A stretch of 64,000 nt of DNA from CBDCFV01 sp965261795 (GTDB lineage Bacteria > Chloroflexota > Dehalococcoidia > Lucifugimonadales > UBA3495): the NCBI GenBank assembly GCA_965261795.1, contig OZ253476.1, positions 248,001 through 312,000 of the forward strand, given 5' to 3'. The notes beneath the pieces were generated by a model that did no database searches, was not told the DNA's origin, and was given only the letters and a program-made list of their open reading frames with translations. Positions 8,985 to 18,067 of the stretch are shown one piece after another. Position 1 is the stretch's first letter. Each line of letters starts with the position of its first letter. Both the position numbers and the translations under genes were made by a program.

Positions 8985-10418
8985 TCAATCAGCCGCGCCT
9001 GCCGCCCGAATTGGCCTGGACCGGGCCTCCGGCGGCAACGACAGCTCCCAGTCGGGGATGAGCACACGCGACGTGGGCTCCAGAAGCATAATCACCACCA
9101 CACCCCCGAAGCTGAACACTATCGACAAGGCCAGCATCGTCTCGTAAGAGCCGGTGAGGTAGATTAACAACCCTCCCAGAACGGTGGTGACGGCGTGTCC
9201 CGTTAAGGCGCCGGTCATTTGCCAACCGTAGCAGCCACCCATGGGCCCGTTGCCAAAATATTGGCGGTTTATCACGAGGTATCCGGTCCATTCCCCGCCA
9301 AACCCCAAGCCGAAAAGGGCGGCGAACAGGTAGAACCCCCAAAGGTCCTGGGACCAAAAGAGGATGAACACCGTTGCGCCCTGCAAAAACAGGCAGGATG
9401 CCATTATTTTCTTGGTGCCATAATGCTCGGCAATTATGGGAGTGGTCAAGCGGCTGATGATGCTCGCCAAGGAAATGATCGTCAGGATAACCGCCGCCGA
9501 CGTCAAGCCGAGTCCCTGCTCCACGGCGAACGGGATGGAGTAAATCAGCACCAACCCGTGGCCGGCGCAACCAAGGCCGTGGATTGTCGGCAGGTTCCAA
9601 AAAGCCTTGGTGCGCCTTATGTGTTGGTTGAAAACCTTGGTCCGTATCCTCTCCACGGCCAGGTTTCGGGGGGCTGGCGGTGGATCGTCCGCGGTTGCGC
9701 CAAAGGGCTTCAATCCCATGTCTGATGGATGATTCCGTAGCAGGCCGGTAAGGATGACGATAATGCATCCGCCGAAGATGCCGATACTCCAGAACGTACC
9801 CTGCCAGCCTACCTCCTCAAGCAGAAAACCCATGAATGGGGCCAGGATAGCCGTGCCCACACCGCCGGCGGCCCACAGGATACCGGTGCCCAAGCCCAAG
9901 CGCCGCCTGAACCAACCGCTGATGGCTGCCATCAGCGGCACCATGGAAATGCTTTGAGTAAGGGCCAGCATAACCCCGTACACAATGAAGAACTGCCACA
10001 GGTTAGAAACGAACCCCAGCAGCACCATGCTTGTGCCGTAAAGGATGCCGCCCGCCAACATCATGCGGCGCGGCCCGTACCGGTCTCCCAACCATCCGCT
10101 TACCGGGGCGAACAACGCCCCGACCAGATAGTAGGTTGCAATGCCGGCGCCGATGGTGCCGATACTCCACCCGAAGTCTCCACCGGGATCGGTCAACGGC
10201 GGAAGGAGGATTCCGGCGGCCATGCTTATGGACGTGGCCAGTACTTGGACCGACGCCAGAATCGCGACGACGATCCAGCAGTAATGAAGGCCCCAAGGCA
10301 ACCGGATGGCTCCCAGACGCAAAGTATCTTCCCGCAGCCGTCGGTTGACTTCGGGAACGATAGCCAAAGCTATGAGGAGTATACCGGAGGCGAACACCGC
10401 TACACCGGTGAAGGTCAT
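8985..10418 (-). CDS. MFS transporter, oxalate/formate-antiporter-like
   Basis: The 477-residue protein has about twelve membrane helices plus an extra N-terminal hydrophobic segment (about residues 5-22). It shows the MFS loop motif GWLGDRYGPRRMM and the VAAWF-type SGWFRRRLGLGTGI segment common in OxlT-like carriers. It should move a small organic anion across the inner membrane. It is clearly paralogous to the MFS gene at 16150-17487; both share the C-terminal LLEPTSRVLIPDWE-type ending. It heads the cyclase and HAM1-like genes and follows a frameshifted secreted-protein gene. Confidence 0.88.
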   Translation of the reverse strand: MTFTGVAVFASGILLIALAIVPEVNRRLREDTLRLGAIRLPWGLHYCWIVVAILASVQVLATSISMAAGILLPPLTDPGGDFGWSIGTIGAGIATYYLVGALFAPVSGWLGDRYGPRRMMLAGGILYGTSMVLLGFVSNLWQFFIVYGVMLALTQSISMVPLMAAISGWFRRRLGLGTGILWAAGGVGTAILAPFMGFLLEEVGWQGTFWSIGIFGGCIIVILTGLLRNHPSDMGLKPFGATADDPPPAPRNLAVERIRTKVFNQHIRRTKAFWNLPTIHGLGCAGHGLVLIYSIPFAVEQGLGLTSAAVILTIISLASIISRLTTPIIAEHYGTKKIMASCLFLQGATVFILFWSQDLWGFYLFAALFGLGFGGEWTGYLVINRQYFGNGPMGGCYGWQMTGALTGHAVTTVLGGLLIYLTGSYETMLALSIVFSFGGVVVIMLLEPTSRVLIPDWELSLPPEARSRPIRAAGAAD

Positions 10419-10461
10419 GGTTGAGCTTCTTTACAGAACGCCATCTTCGCCAGCAACTCCC

Positions 10462-11009
10462 TTAACGTCCCAGACCCCCATCAGCATTGGCCCTGGAGTC
10501 ATCCTCAATAACCGCTTTCGCAATAGCCCTAATGTACTCCATCACCTTCGCATAAACCGGGTCATTCTCGATTAACTTCTCTTCCTTTTTGCGAACATCG
10601 TCGAGCACTTTTTGTTGCTGCTCCGGCGTAGCGGCCTTGGCGAACTTCTTGAACTCCAGGGCACTTTGATCCAGCACTTGTTTGGTTTGGGCCTTTATCG
10701 GCAAGCGCTCGTAGAACCCTCTTAAAACCTCAGATGTTTTGCTTTCTTGGATATCTTCCAAGTTTGTCTGGCTGGCGTCTATGTCTGCCAGTGATGCCAT
10801 CAGCTTGCGGTATTCAGTCTCGAATTCGTCGGGGATCCGTTCCCGTCGTCATCCGTTTCCATGTCAATAGGCATTGCTCCACTATCTGTATCTTCAGCCG
10901 TGGAGACCGACATAGATAGAACCAACCCCGAAACCAGAGCAGCGAGCAGAGCCAAAACAGCGATTGCACTTATGAGAATCCGGGTTATTCTTCCCCCTAT
11001 TGGGGACAT
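10462..11009 (-). pseudogene. Secreted or membrane-anchored protein, one-base frameshift
   Basis: The gene starts at 11009 with an N-terminal hydrophobic signal/anchor (about residues 10-32) and an acidic DMETDDDGNG stretch. Near 10836 the frame must change: the interrupted frame reads SPTNSRLNTAS and stops, while the next frame continues as IPDEFETEYRKLMASLADIDASQ. DDGNGIPDEFE is a calcium-binding-type sequence, so one missing base explains both halves. The C-terminal half (from about 10800) is a lysine- and glutamate-rich helical region of about 110 residues. Function unknown. Either a real lesion or a sequencing indel next to a CCCC run. Confidence 0.7.
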
Positions 11010-11030
11010 AATTTTTGCTGCGCGGCGATG

Positions 11031-11309
11031 CTAGTGGAACGGGCACGCCTTGAGGAAGGAGTTCCCCCACCAAGAGTCCGACTCAAGATTGCCATCGGAG
11101 GCCGCGAACGCCTCCCTTATTCCCAAAGGCTCCCCGGTACCGGAAGAGCCTTTGGCCTCGAAAGACGCCCCACCGGGGACGCCGAAGCTAAGCACCCGAT
11201 CTCTTTCTTCCAAGTCCACAGACACCACCCACGCTCCGAAGAATACAACCAGAGCGAGGGTGACGATTACCACGACAAAGAAGGATATGGGAAGGGGAAC
11301 AGTCCTCAC
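11031..11309 (-). CDS. Small single-span membrane protein
   Basis: The 92-residue protein has one strong N-terminal membrane segment (about residues 5-28: PISFFVVVIVTLALVVFFGA) followed by a polar C-terminal domain that would face outside. The start is a GTG at 11309, 8 bases after the stop of the sulfite-oxidase-like gene, so it is probably co-transcribed with it. I do not recognise the family. Its position suggests a small accessory or anchor protein for the molybdoenzyme, which is inference. Confidence 0.55.
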   Translation of the reverse strand: MRTVPLPISFFVVVIVTLALVVFFGAWVVSVDLEERDRVLSFGVPGGASFEAKGSSGTGEPLGIREAFAASDGNLESDSWWGNSFLKACPFH

Positions 11310-11317
11310 TTCAGCGC

Positions 11318-12424
11318 CTAGCCTACTTCAACTTCGAACGGGAACACCATGTTGTTGCCGTAACCCCGTCCGTCCCACTTGTTGGGGAACTCTATTGGCT
11401 GGGTCTCGCCCTTGTCATTGGTCGCGCGGGACATCAACGTGTAACTGCCGGGGCCCGGCGGGTTCCACTGATGTTCCCAGCGGTACCAGGAGTATCCGCT
11501 GCGGGGACGGAGGTTATCCACCAAGCTCCAGGTCGCCCCACCATCGGTGCTTATCTCCACCTTCACTACTTCATCTTCTCCGGACCAGGCAGCGCCGGCC
11601 AGCTTGTAGCCGCTGACGGGAATTACCTCGCCGGGCAGAGGGTTGGTGATGATGGACTTGACCTTCATCTTGGTCAGGTAGGTGTAGTAAGAGTCGGCGT
11701 CGGGACCGTTCACGGTCATATACCGTTCGGTCATGTAGAAGCCCTTGAACTCGTGGTCCAGAACGTGGATTCCCACCAGCCACTTTATGGAGGTCATTCC
11801 ATACCACCCGGGAACCAACAGCCTCACCGGGTGGCCGTGGGCCGGCGGAAGGGGCTCGCCGTTCATTTCGTAGGCCAGCAGGGTATCCTTGTGGGTGGCC
11901 TTGGCTACGGGCAGGCTGCGCTCGTAAGTGACTTCGGGCGGGTCGCCAACGGTCTCGTCCGGCCCATGATCGGCGCCCTCGAACATCACCTCAACCGCGG
12001 AAGACTTGACGCCGGCCAGCTTTAGGATGTGGGCGACGGACACTCCGGCCCATTCCGCGTTGCCCATAATGCCGTGACCCTTGATCTGCTCCATCACCGA
12101 GCTGGTGCGGGTGGACTTCCCCCAGTAGTCCGGCACAGGGCTGTTGCCACAGCACTCGTAAGTGACCTGGAACCGGCTCTGGGGCATTCCCAGCAGGTCC
12201 TGATAGCTCAAACTCAGCGGGTTCTCCACCTCGCCGTCAACCACCAGCCTGTAGCTGTCTATGTCGATGTTGGGTACCTCGGTCCAGTGGTTGCGAACGT
12301 AGAAAAGCTCGTTGGGGACGATGTCTTTTTGCAATGCCGCCGGGGGGGCGGCGAAGGTGCGGAACCCCGGGTTGGTGGGGATTATCTGGGGGTAGACCTT
12401 CGTTGGGGTCTGCTGTGTGGTCAT
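11318..12424 (-). CDS. Sulfite-oxidase-like molybdopterin oxidoreductase
   Basis: The 368-residue protein has the sulfite oxidase molybdopterin domain (about residues 35-230) and a C-terminal Mo-co dimerisation domain with VEISTDGGATWS (about 280-365). The molybdenum-ligand Cys is C91 in TYECCGNS, matching T-x-x-C-x-G-N of the family. No Tat signal or heme domain is present, so it appears cytoplasmic and must use another electron acceptor. AGGAGG precedes the ATG. It follows a cupin gene and a second member of the same family. Substrate may be sulfite or another S- or N-oxo compound. Confidence 0.88.
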   Translation of the reverse strand: MTTQQTPTKVYPQIIPTNPGFRTFAAPPAALQKDIVPNELFYVRNHWTEVPNIDIDSYRLVVDGEVENPLSLSYQDLLGMPQSRFQVTYECCGNSPVPDYWGKSTRTSSVMEQIKGHGIMGNAEWAGVSVAHILKLAGVKSSAVEVMFEGADHGPDETVGDPPEVTYERSLPVAKATHKDTLLAYEMNGEPLPPAHGHPVRLLVPGWYGMTSIKWLVGIHVLDHEFKGFYMTERYMTVNGPDADSYYTYLTKMKVKSIITNPLPGEVIPVSGYKLAGAAWSGEDEVVKVEISTDGGATWSLVDNLRPRSGYSWYRWEHQWNPPGPGSYTLMSRATNDKGETQPIEFPNKWDGRGYGNNMVFPFEVEVG

Positions 12425-12465
12425 TACAGCCTCCTGTAGTGGGTCTGTATCAGCCCGATAGGGAC

Positions 12466-12816
12466 CTATTCCAAGTAGTTAGTCTCCAAGTCGCCGGTGG
12501 GGTAAGTCACCAACATCCTTACGGGTATCCAAAGTTGGTTTACCATCTTGTGAGGCATTCCCGGCGGCGCAACCAAGGTGGTTCCGGCCCTTACTGTAGT
12601 AACTTCGTCGTCCAGAACCACCTGCACCGCTCCCGTAGTGACCATGATGACCATGTCAGTCGGGTGGGTATGCAATCGTCCTTCCCAACCCGGATGAAGC
12701 TCAATCTCCTTGATGGTCAGGGAATGGGCCCCCTCCGCTCTGGACACCAAGGTGCGTTCACTCCGGTAGTTTACCACCTTTGACATTCGGATGTTACTGT
12801 GTTCTATGACAGGCAT
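12466..12816 (-). CDS. Cupin-domain protein
   Basis: The 116-residue protein has the cupin pattern HPGWEGRLHTHPTD (motif 1, with metal-binding His residues) and PPGMPHKM (motif 2). Single-domain cupins bind a metal and serve as small oxygenases, isomerases or ligand binders. It lies between two sulfite-oxidase-like genes with gaps of only 4 bases upstream and 41 downstream, and so belongs to the same operon. A role in handling the same sulfur or organic substrate is inferred; no specific reaction can be given. Confidence 0.8.
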   Translation of the reverse strand: MPVIEHSNIRMSKVVNYRSERTLVSRAEGAHSLTIKEIELHPGWEGRLHTHPTDMVIMVTTGAVQVVLDDEVTTVRAGTTLVAPPGMPHKMVNQLWIPVRMLVTYPTGDLETNYLE

Positions 12817-12820
12817 ATTG

Positions 12821-14014
12821 CTACTCCGTGACGGTAATGTCGTAACCCACGACGGCGCTGAAGTTCTTGCGCATGTTGTTGTACCTGGGCTCCAGGGATT
12901 GCACCCTGCCCGCAGCGTCGGTGGCCCGGGACATCACCTTGTATAGGCCGGGCTTGGCGTCCCAGAGATAGGACCAGCGGACCCACATCCACCTGTCCTG
13001 CGGCTCCTCCAACCTCGTGGCCATCCAGGTCTCCCCGCCGTCCACGCTCACTTCAACTTGGGTTATCCGGCCGTCCCCGCTCCAAGCATAGCCCCTGACC
13101 GCGTGCAGGCCGGCGGATATATTCCCAGTGTCGTCGTTGGGATGAGTGACCATCGATTTTACGCCGATGGTGGTTATCAGCTCTTTGTTCGGGTCTTCGG
13201 GAGAGTCACCGTAGTAGTAGAACTGGTAGTGATACCAGCAGTCCGGCTCGTGGTCCAAAACTTCCAGCTTCCAGAGCCACTTAACCGACCAGTTGCCCGA
13301 CCAGCCGGGGACCAACAGCCGCACCGGCGCTCCGTGCAGGTGCTCCAGAAGCTGCCCGTTCTGGGCATACGCCAGGATTGTGTCGGGATGGAGGGCCTTC
13401 TGTATCGGCAGTCCCTTGTCGTACCAGAAAGGCTCCGTGCCCGGCTCGGCGGTGGCAGGCACGCCCTTGTCCCACCCCTCCGCTCGCACGTGGGTGGCTT
13501 TTCCTGTGAGACCCGCCTCATTCAATACGGCAGCCAATGGCACGCCGGTCCATTCGCTGGCGCTGAGGATCATGCATTCCTGGTTCCGGGAGGGTTTTGA
13601 GCCTTCCCCTTTGAAATACTCGAAGTAGGTGGCATCGCTTCCAGAGCATTCCATTACGGTGCGAACGGTACGGCCCGGGAACCGGCGGAGTTCCTCGTAG
13701 TTGAGGTTCAAGGGGTTTTTGACTTCTCCGCTGACGTCCAAGCTCCACTTGTCCGTCGGAACAACCTCGGGTATGTCGAAGTGCTGCACCACATAATGAA
13801 GCTCGGTGGGGGTGATCAGCCCCTCCAGGTCCATGACCGGTGTCCGCACGCGCTGCACCCTGCCGCTATCCTCGTAGAGGTTGACGGGGTTCACGGACTT
13901 GCTCGGCCAGCCGTACCAACTATCGGCGCTGTGCGGATTCGTGGAGTGGGGGCCTCCGGGCCCGTCCATCCGCAAAAAGTCCGGGGTAGCTCCTTCCGAT
14001 TGCTGGGTCGCCAT
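12821..14014 (-). CDS. Sulfite-oxidase-like molybdopterin oxidoreductase, second copy
   Basis: The 397-residue protein has the same two-domain plan as the gene at 11318-12424, with the molybdenum-ligand Cys at C123 in VMECSGSD and a C-terminal VEVSVDGGETWM dimerisation domain. The usual Asn after C-x-G is Ser, so substrate binding may differ from the first copy. No signal peptide is seen. The ATG at 14014 has GGAGG eight bases upstream; the frame is open to 14092 but without support. It lies 41 bases after the rhodanese gene. The two copies may form a heteromeric pair or treat different substrates. Confidence 0.85.
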   Translation of the reverse strand: MATQQSEGATPDFLRMDGPGGPHSTNPHSADSWYGWPSKSVNPVNLYEDSGRVQRVRTPVMDLEGLITPTELHYVVQHFDIPEVVPTDKWSLDVSGEVKNPLNLNYEELRRFPGRTVRTVMECSGSDATYFEYFKGEGSKPSRNQECMILSASEWTGVPLAAVLNEAGLTGKATHVRAEGWDKGVPATAEPGTEPFWYDKGLPIQKALHPDTILAYAQNGQLLEHLHGAPVRLLVPGWSGNWSVKWLWKLEVLDHEPDCWYHYQFYYYGDSPEDPNKELITTIGVKSMVTHPNDDTGNISAGLHAVRGYAWSGDGRITQVEVSVDGGETWMATRLEEPQDRWMWVRWSYLWDAKPGLYKVMSRATDAAGRVQSLEPRYNNMRKNFSAVVGYDITVTE

Positions 14015-14055
14015 GGTCAAACCCTCCCAGTACAGTTTACAGAAATTTCGGTCTG

Positions 14056-15633
14056 TTAACTGGCGTACTTTTCGCCCAATGCGGTCTCCCACCGCAGGTA
14101 GGTAATCATATCGGCATAGTTCCGGTCCGGGCCGGCGGCCACCAAGTCATTGGGCGGACTCATTACTCCCGAAAGCCCGGTCTCGATGGGCAACCCCTGC
14201 TGTCTCCAAAGAGACATGCCTCCATCCAGAACCAGGACGCTGCGGTAGCTCATCTCCTGTAACGTCCCGCCGGCCAATACCGCGTTAGCGGCGCTATTCC
14301 CGGTCACGACGACAACGCCGTCTCTGTCCGGCGCTAGATCGCCTATCTGGAATTCCAGCCAGCCCCTGGGGACCCAACGCGCCCCCGGTACATGCCCTTG
14401 GGCAAACTCCTGGCTGGTGTCCACGAATATAATGACTTGGTTGGTGGATACTTGCAACTCTCCGGGAGAAATAGGCTTCACTTTGGTCTCGGCCTCAGCC
14501 AAACCGGCGACGGACTCCTGCGGCATCCCCGTCTCCAAGTCCAAGCCTGCCGCGGACCAAGCTTCGAGGCCGCCTTCGATGACGTAGACTTCCTGGAACC
14601 CGAACTGCCGGTACCAGGATGCTACGACGGTGGACCTGGCCTTCCGGTCGCAAACAAAGACAACGGGGCAATTCTTTACCACCAGCACGTCATCGGAGCG
14701 CTGCACCACCTGGCCGCCGGGGAACCACCGGAATCCCGGGATGTGGCCCGCCACGTACTCTTCGGTAGTGCGTACGTCAACGAAGTAGGCGGTGTCTGTA
14801 AGCCTGTTATCCAGCATCCGCTGTACAGTGGGAACATCAAGGTAGCGCACCCCGTCCTCGGCCGCGAGTTTGTCGGCGTATGCCTCTGCAGACGCCAGAC
14901 CTTCGGGTGACGGGTCAGGCAAGGACAGGCGGTCCCCGCCGGTTTCCAAGTCATACCCGGCCAACACCCATCCGGAAGTGCCATTCTTCAAACCGTAGAT
15001 GTTGGTCATTCCCATCCGCTGCAACACCCTGGTGCCTATGACACTGCGGGTGCGGCCGGCGCAATTGACAATGACCGTCGTATCTTCGTCCAGGTCCTTG
15101 GTTATGTCGGTGATGCGCAGCGCCAACTCGCCACCGGGAACGCTTCGCCCTCCCGGAATGCAGAACCGCTGGTACTCTTCGGGAGTGCGTGTGTCCAGGA
15201 TCACCAGCTTGTCGCCCCGCTCGATGCGCTCGTGGAGTTCAGTGGCTTCGATCTCCGGGACGTGGTGCACCACCTCCACCTTTTCGCCGAAGTCCTTGCT
15301 TATAACGTTGGTGCCCCACTCGGTGGGATAGCCCTCCACGCTCCATCGGTTTATTCCCCCGTCCAGCACGGATACGGCGGGATAGCCCATATTTTCCAAT
15401 GTAGCGGCGGCCATCTTGGCCCTCCGGCCGTCGTCATCACAGACTACTATATGGACGTTCTTGACCGGCGCCGCCTGCCCCATCTGGGCCTCCAGTTGCC
15501 GCCTGGGGATGAGGCTGGAATCCGGGATATGTGAACTGTTGTACTCGCCCGCCTCCCGAACATCGATGAGGGCGAATACCGAATCCCCCTGCAATAGTGA
15601 GTTCAGTTCCTGCGCCGAGATTGAAATGGACAT
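14056..15633 (-). CDS. Four-domain rhodanese-like sulfurtransferase
   Basis: The 525-residue protein consists of four rhodanese domains in tandem. Active-site loops are VVCDDDGRRA (C65), VNCAGRTRS (C191), FVCDRKARS (C328) and VVTGNSAANA, where T444 replaces the Cys, so the fourth domain is degenerate. Each catalytic Cys would carry a persulfide. Multidomain rhodaneses pass sulfane sulfur between partners. As first gene before two sulfite-oxidase-like enzymes it suggests a route from sulfane sulfur or thiosulfate to sulfite and sulfate; this is inference from order. It appears cytoplasmic, having no signal peptide. Confidence 0.88.
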   Translation of the reverse strand: MSISISAQELNSLLQGDSVFALIDVREAGEYNSSHIPDSSLIPRRQLEAQMGQAAPVKNVHIVVCDDDGRRAKMAAATLENMGYPAVSVLDGGINRWSVEGYPTEWGTNVISKDFGEKVEVVHHVPEIEATELHERIERGDKLVILDTRTPEEYQRFCIPGGRSVPGGELALRITDITKDLDEDTTVIVNCAGRTRSVIGTRVLQRMGMTNIYGLKNGTSGWVLAGYDLETGGDRLSLPDPSPEGLASAEAYADKLAAEDGVRYLDVPTVQRMLDNRLTDTAYFVDVRTTEEYVAGHIPGFRWFPGGQVVQRSDDVLVVKNCPVVFVCDRKARSTVVASWYRQFGFQEVYVIEGGLEAWSAAGLDLETGMPQESVAGLAEAETKVKPISPGELQVSTNQVIIFVDTSQEFAQGHVPGARWVPRGWLEFQIGDLAPDRDGVVVVTGNSAANAVLAGGTLQEMSYRSVLVLDGGMSLWRQQGLPIETGLSGVMSPPNDLVAAGPDRNYADMITYLRWETALGEKYAS

Positions 15634-15666
15634 TACATTTCACCTCCGTCTGTCAATAACCTGCCA

Positions 15667-16053
15667 TCAGGCCAAGTCCGCGAGCCGCACGGCATCATTA
15701 ATGTACTCAAGAGTCTGGCGGATACGGCGTTCGGTATCCTCCATAGGCTCACAGAGGCCGAAATAGAAACAGTCGCCGTGCAAAAAATCCCGCATCGCCG
15801 CATAGCAGTCTACCAGCAAGGCAACGCCAGAGTCATTGTTGCCCAATCTTCGTAATTCACGGGTTGTCTCCGGCACTCTTTCCGGTTCCCTGTCGGTCAT
15901 AACCAGAATCAAGGCATCGGTAGCCCTTCTAGTAGCACACCATGCCTTTTCCGCCGCGTCACGGATGTCATCCGCTTCCAACCGTTCCAACGCCGCCTCA
16001 TACATCGCCTTGGCATCGGCGAAAATCGCCTCCGGTGTCCGTATTTGTGCCAT
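15667..16053 (-). CDS. Helical HEPN-like protein (PaREP1-like)
   Basis: The 128-residue protein is all helical and starts with a repeat-like stretch AKAMYEAALERLEADDIRDAAEKAW, as in PaREP1 and other HEPN-like small proteins that are often linked with nucleotidyltransferases. No R-x4-H RNase motif can be seen, so activity is doubtful. The ATG at 16053 with a GGGGAG upstream is preferred over a TTG eight codons earlier. No partner nucleotidyltransferase is adjacent. It lies between an MFS gene and the rhodanese gene on the same strand. Assignment is tentative. Confidence 0.5.
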   Translation of the reverse strand: MAQIRTPEAIFADAKAMYEAALERLEADDIRDAAEKAWCATRRATDALILVMTDREPERVPETTRELRRLGNNDSGVALLVDCYAAMRDFLHGDCFYFGLCEPMEDTERRIRQTLEYINDAVRLADLA

Positions 16054-16149
16054 ATTGCTCCCCTGCTCGGTTGCCAAGTGATTCCCAGCCTTCGCTTACG
16101 AAGTCAAGTATACAATTCCTTAGATTTAACCATAGATGTCCTTTCGCCA

Positions 16150-17487
16150 CTACCCGGAAGGCGTGGGCGCGGGAGTACGGGCTTCTACAGGCAACGAGTC
16201 TTCCCAGTTGGGTATCAACACCCGCCCTGTGGGTTCCAGCAGCAGGATGCAGGCTACGCCGCCCAAACTGGTGCACAAGGAGATGAGCCAAGCGACGTTA
16301 AATGTGCCGAAATAGTCCACCGTAACGGCTACCAGTAGGCCGCCGAAGGCCATGCCCACGCCGGACCCCATGCTCTGGAAGCCGTATATGGTCCTGACCG
16401 GGCCCATGCCATAATACTGGCGGTTGACCACCAGGAAAGCTGACATTTCCCCACCCAAGCCAAGTCCAAAGAGGACCGCGAACACGTAAAATTGCCACGG
16501 GTCGTGGGTCCAGAAGAGCAAGGCCACCGTCAATCCCTGGACAGAGTAAGCCATGGTCATGGCCCATTTTCCACCCCATGTGTCGGCAATTATCGGCGTT
16601 CCGAACCGGCTAACGACACTGCTGAGGGAATAAAGGCTGACGATCCACGAGGCGTCTTGCAACGTAACGCCTTGCTCCGTGGCATAGACCACCACCCCTA
16701 GCATCACAATCGAATGCCCGATGCAGCCCAAGTGGTGGATGGCGATCAGGTTCCAGAACGCCCGCGTACGGCGGGCGTGCCGCAGAAAGACCTGGCTGCG
16801 TACTTTGGCCACTACCGGATCGCCCCTGGGCGCGGGCGGAGGGTCGTTGTCAGTCGTCCCGTAAGGTTTCTTGCCCCGGTCGGCGGGGTCTCCGTGGAAA
16901 AGAAACACCAACGAGAATACAATGACGCCGCCAATCGCCGGAATTATCCAGAACGCCGTCTGCCAGTCGGTGGCCGCCAGCAGCAACGCCAGCGCCGGGG
17001 CCATGATGGACCCGCCCATTCCGCCGGCCGACTGTTGAATGCCCACAGCCAGCCCAAGCTTTCTGCGGAACCATGCCGCAACTGTGGTGGGGATGTTGAT
17101 CCGGAACAGGGATTGAGCGACGCCCAGGATGAAACTGTAGTAAAGATATAGCTGCCATTCCGCGTTGATGGTGCTCAACAACAGCAGCCCGCCGACGTAG
17201 CACACCGACGCTATCAGGAGGGAGGTGCGGAGTCCCCCGCGGTCGCCTATCCAGCCGGCCACGGGCGATAACATGGCGCTGACTATACTCCGGAAGAAGT
17301 AAGCCAGCGTTATCGCGGTTAAGCTCCAGCCGAAGTCCACCCTTAGTGTGACAATGAGGATGGAGAACGCTTGGCTGATGAAGTTGGTGGTCACTTGGAG
17401 GACCGTGGCCATTGCCACGATGGCCCAAGCGTAGTGCCAATACTCGCTTAACGAGCCGCGGTCCAAACGTTCAAAGAGCCTTACCAC
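16150..17487 (-). CDS. MFS transporter, oxalate/formate-antiporter-like
   Basis: The 445-residue protein has about twelve membrane helices, the loop GWIGDRGGLRTS, the segment VAAWFRRKLGLAVGI, and a C-terminal LLEPTGRVLIPNWEDSLP tail almost the same as that of the MFS protein at 8985-10418. The two are paralogues that flank the sulfite-oxidase island. It probably carries a small organic or sulfur anion. The start is GTG at 17487. The first helix of the other copy (about 30 extra residues) is absent here. Confidence 0.88.
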   Translation of the reverse strand: MVRLFERLDRGSLSEYWHYAWAIVAMATVLQVTTNFISQAFSILIVTLRVDFGWSLTAITLAYFFRSIVSAMLSPVAGWIGDRGGLRTSLLIASVCYVGGLLLLSTINAEWQLYLYYSFILGVAQSLFRINIPTTVAAWFRRKLGLAVGIQQSAGGMGGSIMAPALALLLAATDWQTAFWIIPAIGGVIVFSLVFLFHGDPADRGKKPYGTTDNDPPPAPRGDPVVAKVRSQVFLRHARRTRAFWNLIAIHHLGCIGHSIVMLGVVVYATEQGVTLQDASWIVSLYSLSSVVSRFGTPIIADTWGGKWAMTMAYSVQGLTVALLFWTHDPWQFYVFAVLFGLGLGGEMSAFLVVNRQYYGMGPVRTIYGFQSMGSGVGMAFGGLLVAVTVDYFGTFNVAWLISLCTSLGGVACILLLEPTGRVLIPNWEDSLPVEARTPAPTPSG

Positions 17488-17761
17488 AGACGCCGTCCAC
17501 TGGCGCGCACCGGAAAAATGGTGGTCGCAACCGTGCCGCTCGACATCATGGAACGGGCCACAAGCAGGCGGACGCCGTTAAAAGGGCTAGGTATGCTTCG
17601 GTCATCGTTATCATCGTTGTACAGGGTAGCTGGAAAACCTGTCAAGTATCGTCAACGATAATGTTGGTGTCAATGCGTCGCGTTCTGTCACAGGGCCTTT
17701 TATTGTCGCGGTCAGGCATCAGTAACGGACCGAAGCGACGTTCCCGTATGATAGAATTAAG

Positions 17762-18067
17762 ATGACTCGGTGTGGATTCTGCGATACGGGGGAGCTTGCC
17801 GGAATGGATGACGAGCGGTTTATTGAGCACTTGCACGCAAAGATAGAGCGGCTGACCGGCCGCTCCATACACTTGGAAATCGACCGCGAACAGGACACTC
17901 AACTCCAAGTTGAACTGGACCGCGAGGTGCCTCTGGTGGTGATGGGTTCCAACGTTCTCCACTACTCCGGTTTCGCCCGGATGTGCGCGGAGTACGCCGT
18001 GGCTTCCATCCGCGAGAAACGCCAGATACAGATGCTGGAGTTCCACCTGCTGTTGGCCCGGAACTAG
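17762..18067 (+). CDS. Hypothetical protein
   Basis: The frame encodes up to 101 residues. A second ATG at 17804, giving 87 residues, has GGGGGAG nine bases upstream and may be the real start. The protein is mixed alpha/beta with IHLEIDREQDTQLQVELDREVPLVVMG in its middle, and it is soluble. I do not recognise the family. Its end overlaps the start of the next gene by up to 85 bases in another frame. Confidence 0.55.
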   Translation: MTRCGFCDTGELAGMDDERFIEHLHAKIERLTGRSIHLEIDREQDTQLQVELDREVPLVVMGSNVLHYSGFARMCAEYAVASIREKRQIQMLEFHLLLARN

